A stretch of 64,000 bases of DNA from Lactifluus volemus (lineage: Eukaryota; Basidiomycota; Agaricomycetes; Russulales; Russulaceae): contig WTXI01000006.1 in NCBI GenBank assembly GCA_022376515.1, positions 496,001-560,000 on the forward strand. Reading direction: 5' to 3'. The position numbers and the translations under genes were made by a program. Shown here in pieces: positions 48,701-61,100 of this stretch (position 1 is its first letter; every line of letters begins with the position of its first letter). The notes under the pieces are model-generated. The model was not told the DNA's origin and made no database searches. It saw nothing but the letters and a program-made list of their open reading frames with translations.

Positions 48701-49978
48701 TTGGAACCAGAATGATGTCAGGTGACCCTATCGCTGCTTATGTTGATGATACTACGGGACGGACATGCTTCGTAAAATATAAAGGGGACGAAACGGCATA
48801 TGTTGATCAAGTTCGACTTCTTGGTGCGTGTTGCCGTTATGCAAGGTTCTGTTGATCGGCTATCTTACGACAATCGCGCCAGGAACCGACGCTGGTGATT
48901 CTGAACTACAGAAAGTTCATGTTACACTTAGGATTCCTCGCTCTCCTGTAATCGGTGACAAATTCTCATCGCGGCACGGACAGAAGGGTGTCTGTTCTCA
49001 AAAATGGCCAGCTATCGACATGCCCTTTAGTGAGAGTGGGATACAACCCGATGTCATTATCAACCCACATGCTTTCCCAAGTCGCATGACTATAGGCATG
49101 TTGGTTGAGAGCATGGCTGGGAAAGCTGGCGCCATGCATGGCCTAGCACAAGATGCCACCCCTTTCACGTTTGTGGAGTTCAAGTCTTTGATCTCTCGCG
49201 CACTGATCATGTCATGTCAATAGGTTCTCCGAGTCGGACACTGCCATAGATTACTTCGGCAGGCAACTTCGTGCTGCTGGATACAACTACTATGGTAACG
49301 AACCAATGTACTCGGGCATAACAGGCCAAGAGTTTGCTGCCGACATCTACTTTGGAGTGGTCTATTATCAGCGGTTGCGGCATATGGTACTAGACAAGTT
49401 TCAAGTGCGAACTACTGGTCCTGTGGACCCACTGACAAGACAACCTGTAAAGGTGAGGACTCTCCTCACGGTCTAGAGAACCGAGTTCGATTCCCTTCAT
49501 CAACATGGCTAATACGTATGCTTTAGGGCCGGAAACGTGCTGGTGGCATCCGCTTTGGAGAAATGGAGCGCGATGCGCTCATCGCCCATGGACATCCTTT
49601 TTACTACAAGACCGACTTATGAACTGCTCCGACTACTCAACGGCTTGGGTGTGCCGGAATTGTGGCAGCCTGATATCGCTGGGATACGACGACGGCACAC
49701 TCGATGTAGAGCGTTCGAGAATGACCGGCCCAGGTGGCGAGTACTGTCGGGTATGCCGGGAAGGCGCAGGCCACGATGATACGCGATCTCAGCGTGCCTC
49801 AGAACAAATTGTCGATCCCTCAGGTAATAGGGACATAACGATTGCACTCCCACCTGAGCATGTTCTAAGCCAGGGCAGAGGATGTGACTTGGACATCGTC
49901 GCTGTGCCTTTCGTCTTTCGATATTTGTGCGCGGAACTGGCATCCATGGGCATTACAGTCTCATTAGAGGTGCGATAG
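45767..49978 (+). CDS. RPA135: RNA polymerase I second-largest subunit RPA2 (A135)
   Basis: Catalytic subunit of Pol I, which makes the 35S pre-rRNA in the nucleolus. N terminus [13 protein letters not shown] and [11 protein letters not shown]; then [121 protein letters not shown] and the zinc-binding CRNCGSL...CRVC. The tail [12 protein letters not shown] is Pol I-like. About ten introns fit. Two single-base losses are clear. At T5 47558-47562, HRGAF must continue [15 protein letters not shown]. At T5 49598-49602, HGHPF must continue [13 protein letters not shown]. The first intron (from about 46054) also joins one base out of phase. Start 45767 chosen by the [10 protein letters not shown] context. 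Confidence 0.95.
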
Positions 49979-50418
49979 GAGTACACACTGATAAATGACA
50001 CTTTCATCGTTGCTCTGAGTATTTGTCGTTACGTCAACACTTTCTTCAGTTTTATATAACTCACATGCAAGATTCCATTTGAGTACGGCAGCCAAGTAGC
50101 GTATACTATGAAGTAACAGTGGCATACTTTGCTTTCTAAACATAGACTCACGGTGTTAAAGTTTCTTCGTGCATTACATTACATGAAGCCGTATCTTTCC
50201 TTATGGGTACCGGTTTAAGAGTAAACTTCCAAACAGAAGGTAGGCATCTTAGCAATGCAATTGCATACTAGTGGAGAGTCAGGACGGAATAATGACGCCT
50301 GAACCTTTCGCTCTATACTTTGCACGGTGTTCATACGCAGTGCCGCTATCTGCTCTGTAGGAAGTGTCAGCAAACGGGACCAGTCAAACATGAAGCGATG
50401 TCATTACCCATCATCCAA
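49979..50418. other. Convergent intergenic region, RPA2 / thioesterase
   Basis: 440 bp between two convergent stop codons. No frame of interest; presumably 3' UTRs. Confidence 0.4.
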
Positions 50419-51410
50419 TTACTGCGGGAGTACTTTCTTAATCCATTCTTTCAAGTCAGAAAGCTCTTGTGGTCCTGCCCCGTGCTGTAACCCTGGATAC
50501 TCCATGAACGTGACACCCTTCAAAGCCGCAGCATCAGGGGCATCATGAGGGGGTTGAGGGAGACCCAAATCCGTCTTCAGAAACTCCACCGACTTACGGC
50601 CTAATTCGATGTTGATCAGCGGGTCAGCAGTCCCATGACCCCAAAAGATCGGTATCGATTGAGCGTGCCGAGAACACATCTGGGAAAGTGACATGTCAGA
50701 GGGGCCTTCCAAGAAAGCAAATCTCATTGACCGCTTTCATCTTATTCCTCAAAGGGGCCCAACCGCTCAGAGTGACGATACCCCCCAGCTTACGTTCATT
50801 GGTAAGCCCAATAAGGAGGCCCATGACCGCTCCTTGGCTGAAACCGCCAATCACGATCCGCCCAGCGTCAATTCCAGAATCGACTTCTGCAGAGATGAGC
50901 TGATTGACAGAGGATACCGAGCGCAGCATTCCAGTTTCATCTTCGTTGGACGCAGAGTCAAGGTCGAAACTCTTGATATCAAACCTACAAATTCCAATCC
51001 ATAGGACAAGGCGGTGCCAGTGACGTGAGATCAACGATCGCACAAAAAGAGAAAAGTTTATATGTACCATGCGGGCATTTCGAATCCCATGTTTGCAGTT
51101 ACAGGGGCCGATCGACTGCATCGGCAGGGTGCGAAATCAGAAGAGTAATGCAAAGGAAAATACGTATGTATAGGCTTACGCATGGGGCAAGATCCATTTC
51201 ACGTGCGATAGAGCCGGGTCACGTCCAAAGATGCTTGATACGGGGTCGCTCCAACCGTGCCCCGTATCACCCAAACCCTGATATTTTACAGATCAATAAA
51301 CTTGGGCTACCAAAAGTGGCTCGGTCGTCACTGACATGAAGGAAGATGACGGTTGCTGTGTGCTTGGAAGTGGGATTGAAGGTAAGCACTTTAAGAGGCG
51401 AATTGGACAT
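50419..51410 (-). CDS. Acyl-protein thioesterase 1 (APT1/LYPLA family)
   Basis: Cytosolic alpha/beta hydrolase that removes palmitate from S-acylated proteins such as Ras and G-alpha. The start at 51410 gives MSNSPLKVLTFNPTSKHTAT, then VIFLH|GLGDTGHGW across an intron. HVKWILPHA, APVTANMGFEMPAW and DIKSFD follow. The nucleophile elbow is GGFSQGAVMG, the acid lies in HGTADPL and the catalytic His in GLQHG. Introns are GT-AG, all in frame; ends KEWIKKVLPQ. An upstream in-frame ATG at 51479 would add 23 residues. It diverges from TRM10. Confidence 0.92.
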
Positions 51411-51534
51411 AACTGAGAATAAATGGCGAGAGGTGGGAGCCAATATCGTTGAGAGTAATTGTGTTCGTGCACGCACCATGGCGTTGAGTGGGACCCACGG
51501 CCCGTAATTCCGTCACACTGTCCCGCAGATCGCG
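51411..51534. promoter_or_regulatory. Shared divergent promoter region, thioesterase / TRM10
   Basis: The two start codons are 124 bp apart and point away from each other, leaving room only for a compact bidirectional promoter. If the thioesterase starts at 51479 the gap is 55 bp. Confidence 0.45.
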
Positions 51535-52663
51535 ATGGAGAATCACGCCGCTTTGCACTCTCCTCCAGAATCTGTCTCCATGGAAAATACTTCTGAGCCC
51601 AAGCTTCTCTCAAAAAAGGCGCAGAAAAGGGCACTCAAAATGGCAAGGCTAGAAGAACGAAAGATCGAACGGCGAGTCAGAGAGAAAGCGGCGAAAAAGG
51701 AGAAGAAGAGACAACAGGCGGAGAGAATTGCTACCGGAGAGCAGGTGTCAGAGGATGAAAGGTCGCAAAAGCGGGCAAAAACGAATTGCATAAGAAGACC
51801 ATTCGCTGCGAGAGTGGTCTTGGATCTGGGGTTCGACGACAAAATGAGCGATAAGGTAGGAGGCTACTAGGTAGCATAACGTGTCATTCTCAAGCGACAA
51901 CTCGAATCATTTCAGGAAATTACTTCGTTGTGTTCACAGCTAGCCTACGTCTACAGCGCTAATCGACGCTCATCAAATCCTTTCCGGTCGCTCCTCTTCA
52001 CTTCACTAAATGGTCGAACACTGTCTCGACTTGAGAAACTGAACGAGGGGGATACAAAAGATGGGCCGGAACAGAATGGTGGTCCGAATGTTACGACAGA
52101 CTCTGGATGCAGGATTCAGCTGAATTTACTTCAGAAGACGGCGAGAGTTCTGGAGGCGCCACAAATGAAGAACACCGTGCCGAGGATAACACCTGTGACA
52201 GCAGTCCAGAAAAGCTGCTTGCCACTCCAGCGTCACGAGATCGCGTGATTTATCTTACCGCAGACTCAACCGAAGTCCTAGAGGAATTGAAAGAAGGGGA
52301 AACTTACATCATCGGCGGCATTTGTGATCATAATCGGTATAAGGTGTGTAAAAGCCAACACCACTGACACATGTCCTGACATGATCAATTTTGCAGAATC
52401 TTTGTCTAGATAAGGCCGGGGAGTCGGGAGTGCGTGCGGCGCAACTTCCCATTGGACGTTATCTATCGCATTTACCAACACGCAAGGTCCTCACAGTCAA
52501 CCAGGTATTCGAAATTCTCGTGAAATGGGTGGAGACAAGAGATTGGGAACTGTCGTTATATGCGGTCATTCCAAAGCGCAAGTTTCAAGATGCCGGCGCG
52601 CAAGAAGGGCCAACGGATGGGGGAAGTATTGTCCATGTGGCTGAGGATGGACCTGCGCCATAG
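51535..52663 (+). CDS. TRM10: tRNA (guanine-9-N1)-methyltransferase Trm10
   Basis: SPOUT enzyme that makes m1G9 in tRNA. A lysine/arginine-rich N terminus (KKAQKRALKMARLEERK) leads to RVVLDLGFDDKMSDK|EITSLCSQLAYVYSANRR. Then come LFTSLNGRTLSRLEKL, VIYLTADSTEVLEELKEGE, TYIIGGICDHNRYK|NLCL, LPIGRYL, RKVLTVNQVFEILVKW and VIPKRKF. One base is missing at the A4 run 52056-52059. As written the frame goes NEGDTKDGPEQN, but with one more A it reads GDTKRWAGTEWWSECYDRLW, the expected EWW motif. Its stop (52661-52663) faces the NDUFAF5 stop 6 bp away. Confidence 0.93.
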
Positions 52664-52669
52664 TCTATT

Positions 52670-54085
52670 TCATGACAGGACATCTTTGAGATTTGTTTTC
52701 CCCGAACCCCTCTCCAATGGCTTCGGCTGCTGTGGCGCAGGCTTCCACCCAATCTGTACCCGCACGATGAGTAAGACGATAAGTTGCATAAATGGAACAG
52801 CTGACCATATAGATAACCTGGAACGTAGCCGGCACGGTGCCATCATCTTGTCCATGGAGCTCTGTGCATCCAATGATTAACATGCCTCAGTACGATGGCT
52901 TTTCTTACCCTTGTATATCGCCGATGCGGCGGCTAGCGTGTCTCTATGCAATATGTGACGGCTTGGAATCTACCGTGAGCTATACGCGCGTAATCAGATG
53001 CGCAACGCGTACCGTCCGATGATGGCATTGTTTTCACCCATATCCCGAAGATCATCGAGAAGCTCCCACATACTTGGATACCCTACTCTCACTTCGTCGA
53101 CATCTACAGTAAGAAGCGTGAAGCCAGCACGGCTCATTAAGTTTGACATGTCACGAGGATCTAAGCCAGAGGTCATGGGTGAACCTCAATCGAGAGTGGA
53201 TTTAACGCGCCTGCCATTGGAGATACGTGAGGAGAAACTCCACCTTCTCTCTCAACTTCTGCAAGCTGAAGAGAGGTACGTAGTTCGAAAAGTGTATCTC
53301 CGCCAAAGATAGCACCAATGAAAACACCGTCTGGTTTCAGGGCTTCTTTGATTTGTACAAGCACGCCTACGTGCATAATCTTGTCAGTTTCTTCAATCAG
53401 CATCGCGTAATTACGCACCTGGGAGATCATTAACCCAATGAAGGCTGAGACAAGATACTATTGCTTCTTGAGAATTCCGTGGGATAACATCGAGGAATTT
53501 TTCTTCGTCGACAACTAGTCTTTCAACCGGAACTAGTTTGTCTACTATCAGCCAGATCCACGAGGCGCAGAGGCAGGTGAGAATGGGAGACCTTCAAACT
53601 CGGAGTCAGGGTCTCTTTCAACCGTCGGTTCTGACAGAAATTTGAATGAGAAGGCAAGAAGTTAGAAATAACTGCTTACTGCTTAGTTCAAGCATCGTTA
53701 CTTTCTGCGTTCGATCCAGGTCCAGGAGCTTGGAGAAATGACCCGGGCCAGATCCAAGATCGAGGATGGAGGTGAAATTTCTCTTTATGTCCTAAGATGT
53801 GTCTCAGCTAAATTTGGTGAGTGATTTAGAGAAAGGACTTACTAGAAATCTTTCTATCATCCTGTTGGCTACCTCTTCGCGGACGTAATCAACTGTCCTA
53901 CTGCGATTTCCCCCATCGCAAGCCACGGCACGATCTTTTTGCAAGCGCTTGACTTGTCTGTCGAAGACATGAAACGGACTCTTTACTTCCGTGCCAGATT
54001 GAAAGGATGATAAAGATGCGAGCAACCGGAATCGCAGAGGAGAAATATGACTAGGCAGCCTCGAACTCGAGGTGAAAGTAAACAT
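52670..54085 (-). CDS. NDUFAF5-like methyltransferase/hydroxylase (complex I assembly factor)
   Basis: Mitochondrial SAM-family enzyme; the human homologue hydroxylates an arginine of NDUFS7 during complex I assembly. The start at 54085 ([20 protein letters not shown]) gives a basic, Ser-rich presequence. Then [40 protein letters not shown] motif [74 protein letters not shown] and [18 protein letters not shown]. The intron 53161-53210 has a GC donor (CAG|GCGCG). Around 53540-53580 the join between [10 protein letters not shown] and [11 protein letters not shown] is out of frame and unresolved, either an unseen intron or another single-base error. Confidence 0.92.
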
Positions 54086-54210
54086 TAGTGTGAGCCTCGT
54101 TCTCGGGTCCGCGGCAAATCCCGACAAACCCACGGTTATAGCCGAGTGACTCGCGTCTCGGTCTCTCTTACTGTAACTTTGATCTTGACCTTGCAACTCA
54201 TTTCCGTCGT
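54086..54210. promoter_or_regulatory. Shared divergent promoter region, NDUFAF5 / zinc-finger gene
   Basis: 125 bp between two start codons facing apart. This is the third compact divergent arrangement in the block 45-55 kb. Confidence 0.45.
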
Positions 54211-57200
54211 ATGGACGGCAGAAACAACCAAACCAATCCTCACAATACGCAAAATAGGCAACCTGCTAATGCCGAACTCAATCAGATTCTTCAAAGTGGC
54301 GTGACTCCTGAACAATTCGCTGAGAACGCTCGTCGGCTTGACACCTACAGTCGCATGAATGCTATGGGTTTGCAGGTTTATTTGCAGAGACAAGGTCAAC
54401 TAGCAGAGCAACGTAGACAGGATGAGTGAGTTACTATTCTATCGACGTGGCTCCTCTTATTATTTATGATTAGACTGCGTGTCATACAACTAGCCCAGCA
54501 GCTCACCACTGGAACGTGCGTGTTACCTTGCTTTCAGTATTCATCTTATAGAAATCATGCCAGTCAACAACAGCAAATTCAGCAGCACATTCTACCAGCC
54601 GCAACCCAAGCAACGCATGGTCGTCAATCATTACCTGCGCAACGGGCTGTTGCGTCTCGTATTCCGAACCATCTAAACCCGCCCACCGTATGTCCATTCC
54701 TTTTGGCCATCTGGGGTGAGATTGAATCAACCTGATGTTACAGCAGATACACAATTATCTACCGCCTTACAATAGAGCTTATCCGGGCAATGTACCTGCC
54801 CAAAACGCTCAATACTACCAGCCTTATGGTTATCATCCGCGCGAGACGGTTCGGTTATCGCATTCAGTCGGAGGGGCTGGAGCCGTGTCCACAGTGAGTT
54901 CCCACAAACCTTAACGTTGTACTTCTTTAGCGATAGCTTTTTTCAGTCAACTCCCCCCACTCCTCAAACTGCACAACCACCACAGGCCTTTATGTCACAA
55001 AACCCTCAGTACCCACAGTATCCCAGTATTGCAACAAGTTCACAAGCCGTGCCACGGCCGGGAGGTGCATTAAATGTAACTGTTGACCACACAATTGGCC
55101 ATCCAGTGCGTAAACAATTTTAAATCTCACTTCACCTCCCTGAGAGTTGTTGCAAAAGTATGAGCAAGTTAAGAAGCCACACCCCTCATGGTCGGCGGTA
55201 TGTTTCCATTTGGCTTCGCGTCAAGCTACTTATCTGGCTGTCCAGGTGTATGGTGCTGAGAATGCAGCGACACTGCCAAGAGAAGCGCAGCGAAGCCAAG
55301 CACGCCAAATGGTGCCTGCCCCCATGCAGCCTCCAATTACTCCTTCTGCCTCTTCTGTGTCAACATCACGCGTCCAAATTCAAAGTCAATTCCATATTCC
55401 AAAGCAGCATGTTCAGCCGCACTACCAAAGTCAGCAGCGGTGGTTTCCTGTAGCTCCCTTAATTCCTAGCGATGGACAACAAGTGTCGTCTCAACCCCGC
55501 CCAGCAATAGCTCCCAGCCCCACTACTCATATGAACACCCCCGCCGATCATTTGATTCATGAAACAGGTGCTTCCCGGGAGACCGCTGGTCGCCCAGGCG
55601 GGAACTCGGACGTTCCCAACGATGTGGCTGCAATCATATAATCTCGAGGCTACAACCAGTGGTCCCGCTACGATGCCAGGTCCTGGGTCATCCACTCCGC
55701 AAGGTTCGCAACAGGGCTCGGCACAGTCAATATTGTTGGCTTCGGAGGAGAAATCAACGGCTCCGTACACCATGCGCGGTCTTGCGGCTAGCATCAAGCG
55801 CGCTCTAAATGCGGAACGTTTAGCAGCAACTGCAGAAACATCGAACATGCCTGATTCTCGTGGGCAAAAGCGGACGAGGTCAACCTCGGTCGAAGTCATC
55901 GATAATCGAGATCACAAAGTTCTCAGACGGTCCGATTCCGCTTCTGCAGAGGCTTATGACCAGGTGACACCCGTTACAACAGAAATCCAACCTGTCAACC
56001 TTGGCGTTAAATTGGATGCCTCACCGTCGCCAATGTTATCATCTTTCCCTCAGGTTTCCCCGCCACAAGAAAACGGTGCCTTCAGATGGGTTCGCAATGG
56101 CGAACTTACAACATGAGCCAACACCCAACTTTGTGCCATTTTCTACTCTGGCAGGTGCAGTCTCGTTCGACAATATTGCTGAGTCTGCTCCTGCTAGCCA
56201 CAACGTGCATTCTCTCGAACCCACAGGTCCTTCAGAGGACTTGGCAACTTCCCAGCAGACCCCAGACATCTTACTCCATGATCCCATGGATATCCATTAG
56301 CACCCATCTCCCAATCTTCCTTAGACCCCTTTTCTTTTCCATGCCGTACTCCTACACCTCCGCTCGCCGCCACGATTACATCTCTTCATGATGACGACGA
56401 GGTTGACGAGAATGCGGAGGAATCTCATCCGTCCCGTCCCGCCTCCCCTCCCAGTATGGAAGGGACGATTATACAAGTGCATTCAATCTCATCTGCACAT
56501 GGAGAGGATCCCGAAATGGGTGTCGCTTCCGGTGAAGATCAGCTCCGAGCCTCCCCAAACATTGCATCATCGATGGCATACGACACTGCTCTCGACGCCT
56601 TGGACGAAAACGTGTCAGGGCAAGAGGCGGATATTTTCGTTCGTCGTACAGGCTTGTTGGATTCACCAGTCAGGGAGATTTCTAGCAAGACGATAGAAAT
56701 CTTGCAAGCTGAGGAGTTCCGGCGGGTGAGATGAGAAGTCCTAAACAGTTGCCGGAAAATACTGGCTCTGGACCATTATTAAAAGCTATCATCAAACCCC
56801 GCAGAAAACAGGCATTTTATATCGAAGTTCCTCCACCATCGGAATGGGTTCTCAGATCCAAGCGTCGAGAAGCGAAAAAGAGAGCGCTAATAAATGATAC
56901 AGCTGGTGAGTCGTGATGCTCAACTATTCCTCCACACTGCTCCTCATACATCCCAGGACAGCACAGTACGAGAGGTTCGTACATGTCTCCATGTTAAAAA
57001 CCCAGCTCAGCATATTCAGTTAGAATACGCGAATTGTGAGATTGAGGACCGTCTATGCCCTCGGCGTTGTCATTGGAATGGATGTCAAGCTATTCTTAAT
57101 TCGATTTATGCATTGAAGCAACACGTGAGACAACATCAGTCAGAGGTAGAACCCATAGGACCTGCCATGGTATCGACTCTGTGTGGAATGAGCCCCGAAG

Positions 57201-58000
57201 AACTCGCAGCTAACATGCATTTCCTAGACGGTATCATGCCAATGGAAACAATGTCGTATGGTGTGCGAACAGTTCAGTCTACTTCGACACCTTGACCGTC
57301 ACATTGAAAGAGACATTATTTGTGTATATGACGGTACTTGCAGCGAGAGACCTTCATCGGCGATTCAACGCTAAAAAGATTTCAACAGATTGTGACGAGC
57401 GCTTTTCTCGTATCAAAGACCTCGAAGCGCACGAGAAGACTGAACATGCTAATGACGAACCGCCACCGTGTGCCATACCTCGACGTCCCGAGCTCATGTC
57501 TCTTCCAGGTCTATCTCGAAGTCTCCCGTCGTATACAGCGACAACACGACTTGCGTCCAAGCCATCCATTACGGAGGAGCGTCATGCCCGCCTTGGCCCT
57601 TGGGTAAATATCCTATCGATGTTCTACAGTTTCCATCAAGCTGATGCACTCTCACAAGGTCCTGGGTATGACGATTGGCCACCCAATCTCTGGGCCCGAG
57701 GGGGAAGGGCTCAACTCTATACATCACGTTCGGCGTACTACTCGACTTGCAGACAAAGCCAGTGATGCGTCCATCCCACGGTTCACCGGGGTTGGCGAGA
57801 GTGCTCCGAGTTGCGAGTTCTTCGGACCACCAGCGGAATACGACCTGTTGGAAGAGCCGTCAGCTGTGTCGACACGAATTTTTGGCGATATGGACACGGT
57901 CGATGTGACACGGTATTTTTTTGAGGGCGGAGATGGTGGGAAAAGGATACGTTCTGTGTGTTCGGAAAGTTCGGAGAAGGATGTGGAAGCGCTTGTATGA
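54211..58000 (+). CDS. Q/P-rich protein with C-terminal C2H2-type zinc fingers
   Basis: Starts MDGRNNQTNPHNTQNRQ; a short helix region (LNQILQSGVTPEQFAENARR) is followed by many exons rich in Gln, Pro and Tyr (QQQQIQQHILPAA, NPQYPQYPSIATSS). A mid-part has KRTRSTSVEVIDNRDHKVLR, a possible nuclear signal. The C-terminal part (from about 56900) has finger-like pieces: C-x4-C in CHWNGCQA followed by ALKQHVRQHQ, then a LLRHLDRHIE helix, then CDERFSRIKDLEAHEKTEH. Ends EKDVEALV at 58000. The finger region changes frame near 57285 and 57370, so exon joins or indels remain open. Probably a DNA-binding nuclear protein; no closer family recognised. Confidence 0.6.
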
Positions 58001-58129
58001 AGGTTGCCCATATATAGATTAAAAAAATTTAAAATTTAAATTAATATCATCATTATTATTATTTGATCTCGTCTCGAGCCTTGAGCTCAAGGCTCACGCT
58101 TCACGATCAGCCAACCAATTTTTTGTTCA

Positions 58130-61100
58130 ATGGCGACAACGAGTTCAAAATCGAGTCAGTTTCTTCAATTTCCTTCTTAGACACACTCTTCTTGACCTCA
58201 CTCCTTTTGTAGATCCTTTTTACATCTCTGCTCGTTCCGCAGAGACCATCCTCTCAGATTTTCGCCCACTCAAGCTCCAGACAGATGCTCTTATCTTTCT
58301 AAATCTCTTTCTCGACGATATTCTGGCAAATGTCATCAGTTGCTCTCGCTCAATCCTCACAGATCGCCTCAAGACGGGCCTTTTGAAGGCTATTTCCACA
58401 ACGATAGGAAAAGATGCCCTGCTCGAAGCTGAAATGGAGCTGCGCGCGTACTGGCAACGCCCGAATGCTATCAAGCCGTCTCCTGCTCAAGTTTCTGCCT
58501 CGGAATACAATTTCTCCCTCCCTTAATGATAGAGGTACCGTTTTGTTCTACCAGGTTCCCAATCCATCTTACGTGTGCCTCCATCTAGCTGATGCGTCTC
58601 AAGTGTGAAGCATATTCAACGCTAAACGACTCTGACGAAGACGCTCAGGCAGAAAACAGAATCCAAGAACGGTTACGGACACAAGGCATGGAACCCCCCA
58701 AGTCTGTTATCGTCGCGCCCGCCGCGTTGTATCTTACGGCGATTCTCGAGTGAGTAAACACCTCATCGTACTCTCATTACTCATCATACCCCCCAGATGT
58801 ATTTGCGAGTAAGAAAGACATGCTCCCTTTCTGATAAATCCCACCTTACCAACCCACACTTAGGCATATATTATCCAGCGTTGGCCGGGTAGCTACCCGA
58901 GATAGTAGTAAGGAAGTGGCCGGAACACATGATCTATTCGTTGCCCTTTGCGAAGATGACGCTATCTACCCGGTATTCAGGGCTTCCAAAGGTAGGCTCC
59001 TTCTCCTTCGACATGTCCCCGCACTTGTTTAAAGTTGGCTAGTCTATGGGCATATAGAAAACGCCTCAAAACAGTCTTCCAGGCCGCGGCGCAGCAAATC
59101 TCTCTCAAGATCTGAACGGCACGAACGTGATGTCTCATTATCGGATTCACTATCCCCTCCCCGGCGTCCCCCATCGACTGAGTCGGGCACCTCCGCAGCG
59201 GTCTCTGGATCGGTTGGCTCTGATCCAAGAACTTCACTGGACAAAGGGAAAGCTAACAAATCGTTTCGCTATTCGGGTGATCGCGATGCTCCCCTCCCGT
59301 CCGATGCCGTATCTCGAATGACTACGAGCCGTAAAGGTTTAGGCGCCCAGAGTGACAGCGCTAACGACAGCGCCACCGTGGTTGCAGAGGTTGGCGTCCC
59401 TTCTTTAGCTACTTCCATGAGTCCCATTAAACTTCATTTCCTTTAACAGGAGGGCAGCCTGACGCAGGAATTCGATAATCTTATGCGCTCTGGAGACACA
59501 ATGAAGGTATCGTTAACTCCAGACAGGTTGCGAACAATGGAGGTATGTTTGAAGAGTTACTATTACTCTCTCGGCGTTTACAACCCTTTCCTTAGACCGC
59601 GAAAGAACAGCAACGGTCCACCGCAACCAGTGCCCATGCCCGGACGCCTTCGGCTGCCGACGTCAACGGCCGTCCTTCTGTGACATCAGAACTGAAGTTC
59701 CATGGTACCAGGAAGCCTCATGTTGATTCCATCACCGAAGATGAAGAACCCAAGGAAACTGTGGTATCGCCCCAGGCAGCAGCTCAGTCGCCGGATGTTC
59801 GCCGACGATCGGTGTCCACCTCAGGAATATCCCAAGGCATCAATCCACGGGTCACAGGAAAATCGCATCACCCGAGAAGCCCTCCACCTTCCGCTGGGTC
59901 CCCCACGTATAATAGGCTGAAGAGTTTGCCAGCAACACCCCAGCGGGTGCGCAAGATACAACGAAATCTTGAATCAATGGACATTGACGATGTCATGAAT
60001 GGTTCAGAAGAGGGGAGTGAATCGAGTCCTGACGTCGGGGATCAGCCAACGAAAGGCCGCCCTCGATTGTATCCCGTCTCCAAAGTCACGAAGGATCTCA
60101 TTTCCTTCCTTGAAGAGGGTCCCCCTCCACAGGTTCAGCCTGTACGTCCTGCCAGTGTGAGCACCGTCTCTCTTACTCCGACGACCAAGTCTGCCAAGAG
60201 CGGCAGTCGGCTGCAACGCATGATGTCGAAGCTAAGCCTTTCGAGGGAGGACCGAATGCTTCAAGACTCGCAGCGTGTCCGAGGTGTCGGTGTTATGAGC
60301 GCTCCCTCGACTCTAGGATCAAACAGGCCATTACCTCTCCCCCTTGCCGTGAAGCCTAAACCGCCCCCCGTCCTCTCAATCCCCCCTCCTGTGCTAATAT
60401 CGCAGCCTCCGTCAAGCCAGACATCACCCGATGATGATATACGACCTCACATGACGCGTGGTGACCGTCCTAGGAAAATGTCAGTCCGTAAGGCTGTACC
60501 AGCTTGGGAGGAATCAGGGAATCAGGGCGTTTCTGCGCCACACATCAAAGATACACACCCTGCACCCGCTCCAGCTTCAACCTTTACCCGCCCGACCGAA
60601 GCGAAGGATACAAACGGACAGACACATGACAACCCCAAACCGACCCAGAGTGACTCCCCAGCCGCAATGCCCGCTGACTCTACCCCGATCGAAGCACGTT
60701 CACGTTCACCGACAGACGGGAGAGCCGACCAGCCGGGTCTATCCCGCCCTCGGTCATCCCGGCCGAGCCGTCGTTCGTCTGTGAACGACGAACAACTCAA
60801 TTCAGTTCGGCGATCCTCAGGACGTCGAACACAGCTATCTAATGGGACCGTCGATCGCGCTCAGGCTATCACCGTAACACCATCATTATCAGAGGTCCTC
60901 GCGCTAGATATGCGAAGCCTGATGGTGCATGCTTCGACCGCTGATGAATGCCGTCTCCTTGTGGACACATTCCTTACTCGTGCCGGCATCACACTACCTT
61001 TCGCCGTCCCCGTGCTTGAACCTACGCCGTCAGATGTGGAGCCCCTCGAACAGAGTCTTGTCCACCACTTTTTGGGCGTGGACCCAGATGAACCGCAGTT

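Noticed and set aside
49455..49530. tRNA-like T-loop (GTTCGATTC) within RPA2
   Set aside because: It is inside a GT-AG intron, and the T-stem and acceptor stem do not pair.
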